Positions 1 through 8,396 of a stretch of DNA of 64,000 bases are shown piece by piece (the stretch's first letter is position 1; every line of letters begins with the position of its first letter). The notes beneath the pieces were generated by a model. The model saw only the letters and a program-made list of their open reading frames with translations, was not told where the DNA came from and searched no databases. The position numbers were made by a program, and so were the translations under genes. The stretch comes from Bacteroides sp. ET71 (GTDB lineage Bacteria; Bacteroidota; Bacteroidia; Bacteroidales; Bacteroidaceae), in assembly GCF_023336905.1 (NCBI RefSeq), contig NZ_JAMBLS010000011.1, positions 1 through 64,000 of the forward strand, read 5' to 3'.

Positions 1-17
1 TATATCATATAAATGTG

Positions 18-25
18 TAACTTTG
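18..25 (+). promoter_or_regulatory. -7 promoter element, first operon
   Basis: TAACTTTG matches the Bacteroides -7 consensus TAnnTTTG and lies 61 bases before the penicillin-binding protein start. A -33 element would fall outside the window. Confidence 0.55.
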
Positions 26-86
26 TCGGCGTGAAAATCAGAAACGGATGCCGCCATCCATTCATCGTTAACTAAACTGCAGACCC

Positions 87-2429
87 ATGATAAAGAAAAT
101 CATACTGACCCTCTGGGGGCTTCTGGCCCTGTGCGTCCTGGCTTGCGTGGCGCTCTTCTACTCCATCTCCCGTGGCTGGATAGGCTATATGCCCCCGGTG
201 GAGGACTTGGAAAACCCCAACTATAAGTTTGCCACCGAGGTCCTCTCGGCCGACGGCAAGGTACTGGGCACCTACTCGTACAGCAAGGAAAACCGCGTCT
301 ACGTCGGCTACAACGACCTTTCGCCCAACCTCATCAACGCCCTCATCGCCACAGAAGACGTCCGCTTCGCCAGCCACTCCGGCATCGACGCCAAAGCCCT
401 CTTCCGCGCCATCCTCAAGCGAGGCATCCTCATGCAGAAGAACGCCGGCGGAGGCAGCACCATCACCCAGCAACTCTCCAAGCAGCTATATTCGCCCGGT
501 GCCGACAACGTCATGGAACGACTCTTCCAGAAACCCATCGAATGGGTCATCGCCGTCAAACTCGAACGCTACTACACCAAGGAAGAAATCCTCACCATGT
601 ACCTCAACAAGTTCGACTTCCTCAACAACGCCGTCGGCATCAAAACCGCCGCCCACACCTACTTCGGCTGCCAGCCCCGCGACCTCTCGGTAGAAGAAGC
701 CGCCACCCTCGTGGGCATGTGCAAAAACCCCTCCCTCTACAACCCCCTCCGCCGCAAGGAACAAACCCGCGGGCGCCGCAACGTCGTCCTCGACCAAATG
801 CGCAAGGCTGGCTACCTCACCCCCGCCCAGTGCGACTCCCTCCAAGCCCTCCCCCTCACGCTGCACTACAACCGCGTCGACCACAAAGAAGGCCTGGCCA
901 CCTACTTCCGCGAATACCTGCGCGGCCTGCTCACCGCCAAGAAGCCCGACCCAGCCCGTTACCGCGGCTGGCAGCGGCAGCAATTCTACGAAGATTCCAT
1001 CGACTGGGAGACCAACCCCCTCTACGGCTGGTGCAACAAAAACTTCAAGAAAGACGGCAAACCCTACAACCTCTACACCGACGGACTGAAGATACACACC
1101 ACCATCGACTCACGCATGCAGCAGTATGCCGAAGAAGCCGTCACCGAGCACCTCCGCGACATGCAACCCTACTTCTTCAAAGAGAAGAAAGGCGCCAAGA
1201 AAGCACCCTACACCTTCCGCCTCACACAACAGCAGGTAGACGACATCCTCGACCGCGCCATGCGCCAGTCCGACCGCTACCGCATCATGAAGAAACAGGG
1301 CAAGACCGAAGACGAAATCCGCCAAGCCTTCAACACACCCCAAGAGATGTCCGTCTTCACCTGGGAGAACGACCAGCAAGTGAAAGACACCGTCCTCACC
1401 CCGATGGACTCCATCCGCTACTACAAATACTTCCTCCGAGCCGGATTCATGTCCATGGACCCCCACAACGGACACGTCAAAGCCTACGTCGGAGGTCCCA
1501 ACTACCACTACTTCCAGTACGACATGGCCATGGTCGGACGCCGACAGATAGGCTCCACCGTCAAACCCTACGTCTACACCCTCGCCATGGAGAACGGCTT
1601 CTCCCCCTGCGACGAGGCACGCCACGTGCAATACACCCTCATGGACGAAAACGGCAAACCCTGGACACCCCGCAACGCCAATAAGAAACGCCTCGGCGAG
1701 ATGGTCACCCTCAAGTGGGGCCTGGCCAATTCCGACAACTGGATTACCGCCTACCTGATGAGCAAGCTCAACCCCTACGAACTGAAACGCCTGCTCCACA
1801 ACTTCGGCCTCCGCAACCAAGACATCTTCCCCTCCGTCTCCCTCTGCCTCGGTCCCTGCGAGGTGTCCGTGGGCGAGATGGTCAGCGCCTACACCGCCTT
1901 CCCCAACAAAGGCATCCGGGTGGCACCCCTTTTCGTCACCCACATCGAAGACAGCGAGGGCAACATCGTAGCCACTTTCTCGCCCGACATGCAAGAGGTC
2001 ATCAGCGCCTCCAGCGCCTACAAGATGCTCGTCATGCTCCGCGCCGTCATCAACGAAGGCACCGGCGGCCGCGTCCGCTTCCGCTACGGTGTCAAGGCAG
2101 ACATGGGCGGCAAGACCGGCACCACCAACAACAACTCCGACGGTTGGTTCATGGGATTCACCCCCTCGCTCGTATCCGGATGCTGGTTCGGAGGCGAAGA
2201 CCGCGACATCCATTTCGACACCATGCTCCACGGTCAGGGAGCCTCGACCGCCCTGCCCATCTGGGCGAAGTTCATGAACAAAGTCTTTGCCGACAAGAGC
2301 CTGGGATACGACGAGACAGAAACCTTCCAGCTCCCGCCCGACTACGACCCCTGCGCCGATGACGTAGCGACTGAAAACCTTTTCGAGAACGATGAACCCG
2401 TCGAAGGGCTGGACGAGTTTTTCGAGTAA
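87..2429 (+). CDS. mrcA: Bifunctional penicillin-binding protein 1A/1C type (transglycosylase/transpeptidase)
   Basis: Polymerises lipid II glycan strands and cross-links the peptides of peptidoglycan; anchored in the inner membrane and facing the periplasm. A single N-terminal membrane segment covers about residues 5-27. The GT51 domain shows EDVRFASHSGID with catalytic Glu90, and GGSTITQQLSKQ near 121-133. The transpeptidase domain shows SxxK at Ser490-Lys493, the SDN motif at 549-551 and KTGTT at 676-680. At 780 residues it is of normal family length. An insert of about 100 residues (340-445) separates the two domains. The gene is very rich in C-ending codons compared with most neighbours, and long overlapping open frames on both strands are shadows of this bias. 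It heads a tightly spaced rightward run with the next three genes. Confident. Confidence 0.95.
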   Translation: MIKKIILTLWGLLALCVLACVALFYSISRGWIGYMPPVEDLENPNYKFATEVLSADGKVLGTYSYSKENRVYVGYNDLSPNLINALIATEDVRFASHSGIDAKALFRAILKRGILMQKNAGGGSTITQQLSKQLYSPGADNVMERLFQKPIEWVIAVKLERYYTKEEILTMYLNKFDFLNNAVGIKTAAHTYFGCQPRDLSVEEAATLVGMCKNPSLYNPLRRKEQTRGRRNVVLDQMRKAGYLTPAQCDSLQALPLTLHYNRVDHKEGLATYFREYLRGLLTAKKPDPARYRGWQRQQFYEDSIDWETNPLYGWCNKNFKKDGKPYNLYTDGLKIHTTIDSRMQQYAEEAVTEHLRDMQPYFFKEKKGAKKAPYTFRLTQQQVDDILDRAMRQSDRYRIMKKQGKTEDEIRQAFNTPQEMSVFTWENDQQVKDTVLTPMDSIRYYKYFLRAGFMSMDPHNGHVKAYVGGPNYHYFQYDMAMVGRRQIGSTVKPYVYTLAMENGFSPCDEARHVQYTLMDENGKPWTPRNANKKRLGEMVTLKWGLANSDNWITAYLMSKLNPYELKRLLHNFGLRNQDIFPSVSLCLGPCEVSVGEMVSAYTAFPNKGIRVAPLFVTHIEDSEGNIVATFSPDMQEVISASSAYKMLVMLRAVINEGTGGRVRFRYGVKADMGGKTGTTNNNSDGWFMGFTPSLVSGCWFGGEDRDIHFDTMLHGQGASTALPIWAKFMNKVFADKSLGYDETETFQLPPDYDPCADDVATENLFENDEPVEGLDEFFE

Positions 2430-2447
2430 ATCCACGAGGAGAGGGAT

Positions 2448-2819
2448 ATGGTCTATACGGTTTGTATCGGGAGCAACGAACATCCTCAAGCCAACCTGGC
2501 GTTTGCCCGCAGGCGGCTGTCGGAGTGTTTCCCGGGCATCCGTTTCTCAAAAGAAGAAGAGACGGAGCCATTGTTCTTCCGGCGTCGTGTGCTGTTCTCC
2601 AATCAGTTGGCCCGCTTCTCATCCGAATTGACCCGCCAGGAGGTCTGCCTCTGTTTGAAAGGTATCGAGCGGGAGGCGGGACGCAAAGCAGAGGAAAAAC
2701 AACGGGAAATCGTAAGGCTCGATATCGACCTGCTGGCTTGCGACGGCCAAGTGTGCAGGCCCGACGACTGGGCACGCGATTATGTGAGGCGCGGTCTCAG
2801 CGAACTTGACAGATTATGA
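2448..2819 (+). CDS. Short HPPK-like protein (6-hydroxymethyl-dihydropterin pyrophosphokinase family)
   Basis: Related to FolK, which transfers pyrophosphate from ATP to 6-hydroxymethyl-7,8-dihydropterin in folate synthesis. The N-terminal YTVCIGSN matches the family GSN start, and VRLDIDLLACDG matches the metal-binding RxDxDLL region. The protein has only 123 residues, against about 160 in typical HPPK, and the C-terminal PHPR-type segment that closes the active site is not visible. It begins 18 bases after the preceding stop and ends 30 bases before kdsB, so it is probably co-transcribed. It may be a genuine short kinase or a relative that has lost activity; a full-length folK could lie elsewhere in the genome. 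Confidence 0.7.
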   Translation: MVYTVCIGSNEHPQANLAFARRRLSECFPGIRFSKEEETEPLFFRRRVLFSNQLARFSSELTRQEVCLCLKGIEREAGRKAEEKQREIVRLDIDLLACDGQVCRPDDWARDYVRRGLSELDRL

Positions 2820-2849
2820 ATACACAGAAGTACATATAGAAGAAACAGC

Positions 2850-3608
2850 ATGAAATACATAGGAATAATCCCTGCCCGTTACGCTTCCACGCGTTTTCCG
2901 GCCAAACCCTTGGCCATGTTGGGCGGAAAAACAGTCATTGAACGGGTGTATGAACAAGTCTCAGGCGTGTTGGACGATGCTTGGGTAGCCACGGACGACG
3001 AACGCATAGCCGATGCCGTGCGTGCCTTTGGCGGCCGGGTGGTGATGACCTCAGTGCATCACAAGAGTGGTACCGACCGTTGCCGCGAAGCATTTGAAAA
3101 CATCGGGCAACATTTCGACGTGGTCGTGAACATCCAGGGAGACGAACCTTTCATACAGCCTTCTCAGTTGGAAACAGTGAAAGCCTGCTTCGAAGATCCC
3201 GCCACAGAGATTGCTACCCTGGTGAAGCCTTTCGCCCCCGCAGACGGGTTGGAGGCGTTGGAGAATCCCAATTCACCCAAGGTCGTGGTTGATGCGCAGA
3301 TGAATGCCCTCTATTTCAGCCGCTCGGTCATCCCTTATTTGCGCAACGTACAGCGTTCGGAGTGGCTCGCGCACCATACTTTTTATAAGCACATCGGGCT
3401 TTATGCCTATCGCTCGGAGGTGCTGAAAGCTATTACCTCTTTGCCCCAGTCGCCTCTCGAACTGGCCGAGTCGCTTGAGCAACTCCGCTGGCTGGAGAAC
3501 GGGTACACCATCAAAGTGGGCATTACCCAAGTGGAAACCATCGGTATCGATACGCCCCAGGACTTGGAGCGGGCGGAACGTTTTTTGAAAGAGCGTGCGC
3601 AATGTTAG
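2850..3608 (+). CDS. kdsB: 3-deoxy-manno-octulosonate cytidylyltransferase (CMP-Kdo synthetase)
   Basis: Activates Kdo with CTP to CMP-Kdo for lipopolysaccharide inner-core assembly; cytoplasmic. The start IGIIPARYASTRFPAKPLA is the family's nucleotide-binding signature, and GTDRCREA and NIQGDEPFI are also family motifs. The length of 252 residues is typical. Its last bases overlap the start of the M16 gene (ATG at 3602, stop at 3606-3608), which implies translational coupling. Confidence 0.95.
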   Translation: MKYIGIIPARYASTRFPAKPLAMLGGKTVIERVYEQVSGVLDDAWVATDDERIADAVRAFGGRVVMTSVHHKSGTDRCREAFENIGQHFDVVVNIQGDEPFIQPSQLETVKACFEDPATEIATLVKPFAPADGLEALENPNSPKVVVDAQMNALYFSRSVIPYLRNVQRSEWLAHHTFYKHIGLYAYRSEVLKAITSLPQSPLELAESLEQLRWLENGYTIKVGITQVETIGIDTPQDLERAERFLKERAQC

Positions 3609-4891
3609 ACCGGACTACTCCTCCCAATATACGCAAGCCGGAAACCTTTTCCGTGCGCGAGCCAGTCTGTACCCATCTTTCTAATGGGATACCCGTTTAT
3701 ACATTCAATGCAGATGAGAGCGATGTCATACGTATCGACCTCTTGTTCGGGGGGGGGCGTTGGCATCAGGAGCAACCGTTGCAGGCCTTGTTTGCCAACC
3801 GTATGCTGCGCGAAGGCACACGACGTTTCTCTTCCGAACAGGTGGCCGAACGCTTAGACTATTACGGTGCATGGCTGGAGTTGGCTTGTGCGGCCGAATA
3901 TACCTACCTCACGCTTTATTCCTTGAGCAAATACCTGCCTCAGACGTTGGAAGTGTTGGAGTCTGTTGTCAAAGAGCCGCTTTTTCCACAGAAAGAACTG
4001 GACATTGTCTTAGAAACAAATGTCCGCCAGTTTCTGGTCAATTCATCAAAGACTGATTACCTGGCTCTTCGCCGTTTGATGAATCTTCTTTATGGAGACG
4101 GGCATCCAGCCGGTCATTTATTGAAGGAAGAGGATTACCGGCGGATATCGCCTGACGTGTTGCGGAGTTTTTATGAGCGTTATTACCATTCAGCCAATTG
4201 CTCCATCTATTTGGCCGGACGTGTGGACGAACGCTGTCTTCGCCTGGTTGAAGAACGTTTCGGGCGGACTGCTTTCGGCACTGGTGATGCTCCTGCGGAA
4301 CGGTTTCATTACCAACCTATCGTTAGTCCGGAGAAGTCTTTCTTCATAGAGCGGAAAGGAGCTGTGCAGAGTGCGGTGCGTATGGGGATGCTTTCCCTGA
4401 ACCAAAATCATCCGGATTACCTGAAACTGCGTGTGCTTATCACTCTGTTCGGAGGCTATTTTGGCAGTCGTCTCATGTCCAATATCCGTGAGGAGAAAGG
4501 ACTTACTTACGGCATATCAGCCGGTTTGCTCCCCTATCCGGGAGAAGGCGTATTGACCATTGCAGCCGATACAGCTTGCGAAAATGTTCATGCTTTGGTA
4601 GAAGAGGTTTATGCCGAGATAGACCGTTTGCACACTGAAGTTGTGTTGGCCGACGAGTTGGAGCGGGTGCGTAATTATATGTTGGGCGAGATGTGCCGGA
4701 GTTACGAGTCTGTCTTTTCCTTGTCTGATGCGTGGATATTCATCCATGTCTCAGGGCTGGAGAAGTCTTATTTGTCAGCCATTCCTGAAGCCATTAATAC
4801 GGTTACTGCCGGGGAACTGGGTGAATTGGCGCGGAAATATTTGTGCAAAGAGAACTTAAAGGTTGTGGTCTGTGGGGAAAAAATATCCTAA
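3602..4891 (+). CDS. M16-family (insulinase/pitrilysin-like) protein lacking the zinc motif
   Basis: Has the two-lobed fold pattern of about 430-residue M16B proteins. The place where catalytic members carry HxxEH is occupied by residues 55-70 (HQEQPLQALFANRMLR), with no HxxEH. The C-terminal half keeps the Arg/Tyr pair region, NIREEKGLTYG, with Arg296 and Tyr303. In two-subunit M16B enzymes one subunit supplies the metal site and the other supplies the Arg/Tyr pair, so this looks like the second kind. No catalytic partner lies next to it. No signal peptide is evident. It is coupled to kdsB by a 7-base overlap. The family call is firm; inactivity is inferred from the missing motif. Confidence 0.85.
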   Translation: MLDRTTPPNIRKPETFSVREPVCTHLSNGIPVYTFNADESDVIRIDLLFGGGRWHQEQPLQALFANRMLREGTRRFSSEQVAERLDYYGAWLELACAAEYTYLTLYSLSKYLPQTLEVLESVVKEPLFPQKELDIVLETNVRQFLVNSSKTDYLALRRLMNLLYGDGHPAGHLLKEEDYRRISPDVLRSFYERYYHSANCSIYLAGRVDERCLRLVEERFGRTAFGTGDAPAERFHYQPIVSPEKSFFIERKGAVQSAVRMGMLSLNQNHPDYLKLRVLITLFGGYFGSRLMSNIREEKGLTYGISAGLLPYPGEGVLTIAADTACENVHALVEEVYAEIDRLHTEVVLADELERVRNYMLGEMCRSYESVFSLSDAWIFIHVSGLEKSYLSAIPEAINTVTAGELGELARKYLCKENLKVVVCGEKIS

Positions 4892-4928
4892 AAAGAGAGG
4901 TAGAAGCCCTGTTTTGAGAGATAAATTG

Positions 4929-4936
4929 TAACTTTG
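4929..4936 (+). promoter_or_regulatory. -7 promoter element, MORN gene
   Basis: TAACTTTG, 88 bases upstream of the chosen MORN protein start. No well-spaced TTTG -33 element is visible. Confidence 0.5.
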
Positions 4937-5023
4937 TCCACACGATTCTTGTTTACTTACCGATGTCTGGGGGGATACCCGGAGCATGGAAAGAAGCATA
5001 ACATAATAATATTGAAACAGATT

Positions 5024-6202
5024 ATGAGAAGAACTAATATATGGCAGGCATTTGTATTGATATGCTTGTGTGCGGTTACCCCTGTGCAGGCTCAGCAGAC
5101 AGGAGGTTTCTTTGGGAAGGTGAAGGGATTGTTTTCCTCTGAAATACATATAGGTACATATACGTTCAAGGACGGTTCGGTATATACCGGCGAGATAAAA
5201 GGCAGGAAGCCCAATGGCAAGGGGAAAACGGTTTTTCAGAACGGTGATGTCTACGAAGGCGAGTATGTGAAGGGAAAGCGCGAGGGGCACGGAGTCTATA
5301 CCTTTGCTGACGGAGAGCGTTATGATGGCAACTGGTATCAAGACCAGCAACACGGTAAGGGCATTTTCTACTTTATGAACAACAACCGCTACGATGGCAC
5401 TTGGTACCAGGATTACCAGCACGGCGAAGGTACGATGTATTATTATAACGGTGATGTCTATCACGGTAACTGGGTGAATGACAAGCGTGAAGGCCAGGGG
5501 ACATACACGTGGAAGAACGGTTCTGAATACGTGGGTACCTGGAAAGGAGACAAGAAAGAAGGCCAGGGCGTGTTGACATGGAACGACTCGAGCAAGTATA
5601 ATGGAGAATGGAAAGAAGATGTGCGCGAAGGCCAGGGAACGTTTGAGTATGCCAACGGTGACAAATACGTGGGGCAGTGGTCTCGGGACATGCAGGACGG
5701 TAAGGGCATTTATTTCTTTCATACCGGCGACCGCTATGAGGGCGACTATGTGCAGGGAGAGCGTACAGGTGAAGGTATTTATTATTATGCCAATGGCGAC
5801 AAGTACGTGGGGCATTTCGAGAACGGTTTGAAGGAAGGGCAGGGTACTTTTACCTGGGCCAACGGGGCTGTATATGAAGGTGAATGGAAGAATAATCTGC
5901 GCGAGGGGCAAGGCACGTATAAATGGAGTGCGGGAGACTCGTATGCGGGTGAATGGAAGAATGACAAGTTCAACGGGCAAGGTACGCTGATTATGACCGA
6001 CGGCTCGCAATACAAAGGCGGGTTTGTGGACGGACTGGAAGAAGGAAACGGTGTGCAGACCGACAAGAATGGCGGACGCTACGAGGGCTCTTTCAAGCAG
6101 GGAAAGAAAGACGGGTCTTTTGTGGAGACTGACAAATATGGCCGCATCGTCCGTAGGGGAACGTACAAGATGGGGCGTATTTCCTCCATCGAAGGTCAGT
6201 AA
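5024..6202 (+). CDS. Exported MORN-repeat protein
   Basis: I place the start at the ATG at 5024 because it gives a good signal peptide (RRTNIWQAF hydrophobic run, cleavage near VQA/QQ, residues 22-24). A further upstream TTG frame has no such feature and overlaps the promoter element. The mature protein is almost wholly made of 14 MORN units of 23 residues (about 51-372, pattern YxGxWxxxxxxGxGxxxxxxG). MORN repeats form an extended beta-sheet solenoid that binds lipids or proteins; the bacterial role is not established. It stands alone, with its own promoter and a strong terminator. The MORN call is certain from the repeats; the function is unknown. Confidence 0.9.
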   Translation: MRRTNIWQAFVLICLCAVTPVQAQQTGGFFGKVKGLFSSEIHIGTYTFKDGSVYTGEIKGRKPNGKGKTVFQNGDVYEGEYVKGKREGHGVYTFADGERYDGNWYQDQQHGKGIFYFMNNNRYDGTWYQDYQHGEGTMYYYNGDVYHGNWVNDKREGQGTYTWKNGSEYVGTWKGDKKEGQGVLTWNDSSKYNGEWKEDVREGQGTFEYANGDKYVGQWSRDMQDGKGIYFFHTGDRYEGDYVQGERTGEGIYYYANGDKYVGHFENGLKEGQGTFTWANGAVYEGEWKNNLREGQGTYKWSAGDSYAGEWKNDKFNGQGTLIMTDGSQYKGGFVDGLEEGNGVQTDKNGGRYEGSFKQGKKDGSFVETDKYGRIVRRGTYKMGRISSIEGQ

Positions 6203-6236
6203 GCTGATTGGCACGCAGGTGCCGGGATTTAAAGCC

Positions 6237-6267
6237 AAGGGGGCATGCCGGAAAGGCATGCCCCCTT
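6237..6267. terminator. Bidirectional terminator between MORN gene and prs
   Basis: Perfect 13-bp inverted repeat (6237-6249 with 6255-6267, 5-base loop) between two convergent genes. Confidence 0.85.
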
Positions 6268-6291
6268 GATTCTTTGGTGCGTATGGAGCTC

Positions 6292-7230
6292 TCAGATGAT
6301 GTATTGCGAGCTGATGGACTCGTTGTTCATCACACGGCGGATGGTTTCGGCAAACATGGCTGCGATGCTCAGTTGCTTTACCTTGTCGCATTTCTTCGAG
6401 TAGGGGATACTGTCGGTGAAGACCATTTCCGTCAGGGCCGATTCCTGGATGCGGAACGAGGCCGGGTCGGACATGACGCAGTGGCTGGCAATGGCGCGCA
6501 CCGAACGGGCTCCTGCTTCCTTCATGATGTTGGCAGCTTTGGTGATGGTGCCGGCCGTGTCTACAATGTCATCGATGAGCACGACGTTCTTGTCTTGCAC
6601 GTTGCCGATGATTTGCATGCTGGCCACCACGTTGGCTTTCTCGCGTGTCTTGTTGCAGAGCACCAGGGGCACGTCCAGGTACTTAGAGAATGTGCTGGCA
6701 CGTTTTGAGCCGCCCACGTCGGGGGTAGCGATGACCAGGTTCTCCAGGTTCAGTGACTGGATGTAGGGCAGGAACACGGCCGAAGCGTAGAGGTGGTCTA
6801 CGGGGATGTTGAAGAAACCCTGAATCTGGTCGGCGTGCAGGTCCATCGTGATGAGGCGGTCGATGCCGGCCACAGACAGCAGGTCGGCTACCAGCTTGGC
6901 GCCGATGGACACACGGGGTTTGTCCTTGCGGTCCTGGCGGGCCCAGCCGAAGTAGGGGATAACGGCTACGATGCTCTTGGCCGACGCGCGCTTGGCAGCG
7001 TCAATCATCAGGAGCAGTTCCATGAGGTTGTCCGAGTTGGGGAAGGTAGACTGTACCAGGAACACGTGGCGTCCGCGGATAGACTCTTCGTAGGACACGG
7101 CAAACTCGCCGTCGGCGAAATGGGTGATGTTCATCTTACCCAGCGGGCAGTTGAGGTGGTTGCAGATTTTCTCTGCCAGGTATCTCGAATTTGTACCCGA
7201 GAAGACCATGAAAGGTGCTTTTTCGCTCAT
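6292..7230 (-). CDS. prs: Ribose-phosphate pyrophosphokinase (PRPP synthetase)
   Basis: Makes PRPP from ribose 5-phosphate and ATP for purine, pyrimidine, NAD, histidine and tryptophan synthesis; cytoplasmic. The flexible-loop region YFGWARQDRKDKPR, the MDLHADQIQGFF segment and the PRPP-binding signature VLIDDIVDTAGTI are all present. The length of 312 residues is standard for class I enzymes. It is a single-gene unit with its own promoter at 7272-7279. Confidence 0.96.
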   Translation of the reverse strand: MSEKAPFMVFSGTNSRYLAEKICNHLNCPLGKMNITHFADGEFAVSYEESIRGRHVFLVQSTFPNSDNLMELLLMIDAAKRASAKSIVAVIPYFGWARQDRKDKPRVSIGAKLVADLLSVAGIDRLITMDLHADQIQGFFNIPVDHLYASAVFLPYIQSLNLENLVIATPDVGGSKRASTFSKYLDVPLVLCNKTREKANVVASMQIIGNVQDKNVVLIDDIVDTAGTITKAANIMKEAGARSVRAIASHCVMSDPASFRIQESALTEMVFTDSIPYSKKCDKVKQLSIAAMFAETIRRVMNNESISSQYII

Positions 7231-7271
7231 TGTGTAGTAGATAGTATATAACCTAAGTTGTTAATATGGCG

Positions 7272-7279
7272 CAAAGGTA
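7272..7279 (-). promoter_or_regulatory. -7 promoter element, prs
   Basis: TACCTTTG on the minus strand, about 41 bases upstream of the prs start. Confidence 0.6.
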
Positions 7280-7314
7280 TGAAATTCCTGTTACATGGAG
7301 CAGGCTTCTTGTAT

Positions 7315-7358
7315 AAAAAATGCGGCCCTCTCCGCATTTTCTGGCAGGAGAGGGCCGC
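7315..7358 (-). terminator. Terminator of the fimbrial-type cluster
   Basis: A perfect 12-bp stem (7347-7358 with 7322-7333), followed on the minus strand by a run of six T (7315-7320), just after the last gene of the leftward cluster. Confidence 0.88.
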
Positions 7359-7392
7359 AGGTTGCTGGCACAGGTTGCTGGCACAGGTTGCC

Positions 7393-8355
7393 TTATTGGA
7401 TGTCCATGTCGGCACCGCCGTTGATGGTGTCGGTTGTGCCCCACTGGCTGATGGTCAGCCCGGTGCTGGTCAGCTCTATCTCGCCCTTGTTCAGTCTGAG
7501 GGTCAGGGCATAGATGGTGTTGCTTTCAGCGGTGATGGCCTTGTCCAAGGTGTAGGTGTAGGCCGTGCCGTCTGTGGTGGTGATGCGCACGAACTCGGTG
7601 CCTTGGCTTATTGTCTGTCCCGGCACGAGGATGGCGCGGTAGGTGTCGTTGTCGTTATAGGCAGTCAGGGTGGTGGCAGTGGTGGTGGCAGCGGCGGGTG
7701 CGATGTCGCCGTCGGCTAGGGTCAGCGTGCCGCCCAGGATGAAGCCAGCCGGGCACTTCAGCTCTACTTTAGCGATTGTCGGCAGGGGGGCTCCCGATGT
7801 GTAGCCGTCGCCGCCTTGCAGCTTCACGGTCACTTGGCTCATCGTGTGTCCCATGGCGATGGATACGTTGTTTTGTGCCTGGCCGCTGAAGGTGCCGTAG
7901 AGCACGTCGGCGTTCTCGAAGCCGGCGATGCCTGCCGCCTGTTGGTCAGCCTGGATAGTGACGGGCACGTTGTATGCGCCTGCTGTCAAGTCTGTGTGAG
8001 GGTAGTAGGCGTAGATGGTGTGTACGTCGGCCGTGTTCTGCCAGTAGAGCTGTTCGCCTTTTATGATGCTCCCGTTCTGCCACGTGCTGTTCTGCACGAT
8101 GGAGTTGGCGATGGGCACTTGTGCGCTGGCACCTTCCGTCCAGGCCAGGAAGAGGCCCACGTTGTCGTTGGCGTCGAAGGAGGTGGCACCGATGGCAGCC
8201 TTGGTGTCTGCCGTGGCGGCGGGTGCCGGCATCAGTTGCAGGTCGATGGGCTTGTTGATGTCCACACCGCCCAGGTTCTCGTCGTTGTTGCTACATGCTG
8301 TGGCCAGCAGTGCGATACTTGCTGTGTAGAGCAGCCCTTTCATTTCTCTTTTCAT
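7393..8355 (-). CDS. Fimbrillin-like (Mfa-like) lipoprotein
   Basis: Surface lipoprotein of the Bacteroidetes fimbrillin superfamily, whose members form pili or tip proteins after lipid export and protease-driven strand exchange. The start at 8355 gives MKREMKGLLY, a hydrophobic run and lipobox ATAC with Cys21; an upstream frame extension lacks a plausible start. Typical blocks are visible, such as TKAAIGATSF near the N-terminus (the TRA-like protease-site region), LYWQN, and IYAYYPH. It has 320 residues and is rich in Thr and Ala. It is the last gene of a leftward, GC-rich cluster after DUF3575 and DUF5119 genes. The family call is good; whether it is a stalk or tip subunit cannot be told. 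Confidence 0.82.
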   Translation of the reverse strand: MKREMKGLLYTASIALLATACSNNDENLGGVDINKPIDLQLMPAPAATADTKAAIGATSFDANDNVGLFLAWTEGASAQVPIANSIVQNSTWQNGSIIKGEQLYWQNTADVHTIYAYYPHTDLTAGAYNVPVTIQADQQAAGIAGFENADVLYGTFSGQAQNNVSIAMGHTMSQVTVKLQGGDGYTSGAPLPTIAKVELKCPAGFILGGTLTLADGDIAPAAATTTATTLTAYNDNDTYRAILVPGQTISQGTEFVRITTTDGTAYTYTLDKAITAESNTIYALTLRLNKGEIELTSTGLTISQWGTTDTINGGADMDIQ

Positions 8356-8396
8356 TGTCTTTAGTTGTTGATTGATTGTTAGTAATATATGTTCTG

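Noticed and set aside
542-2489. Long alternative frames on both strands over the penicillin-binding protein gene
   Set aside because: Arg/Pro/His-rich or Val/Gly-rich translations without domains; shadows of strong codon bias.
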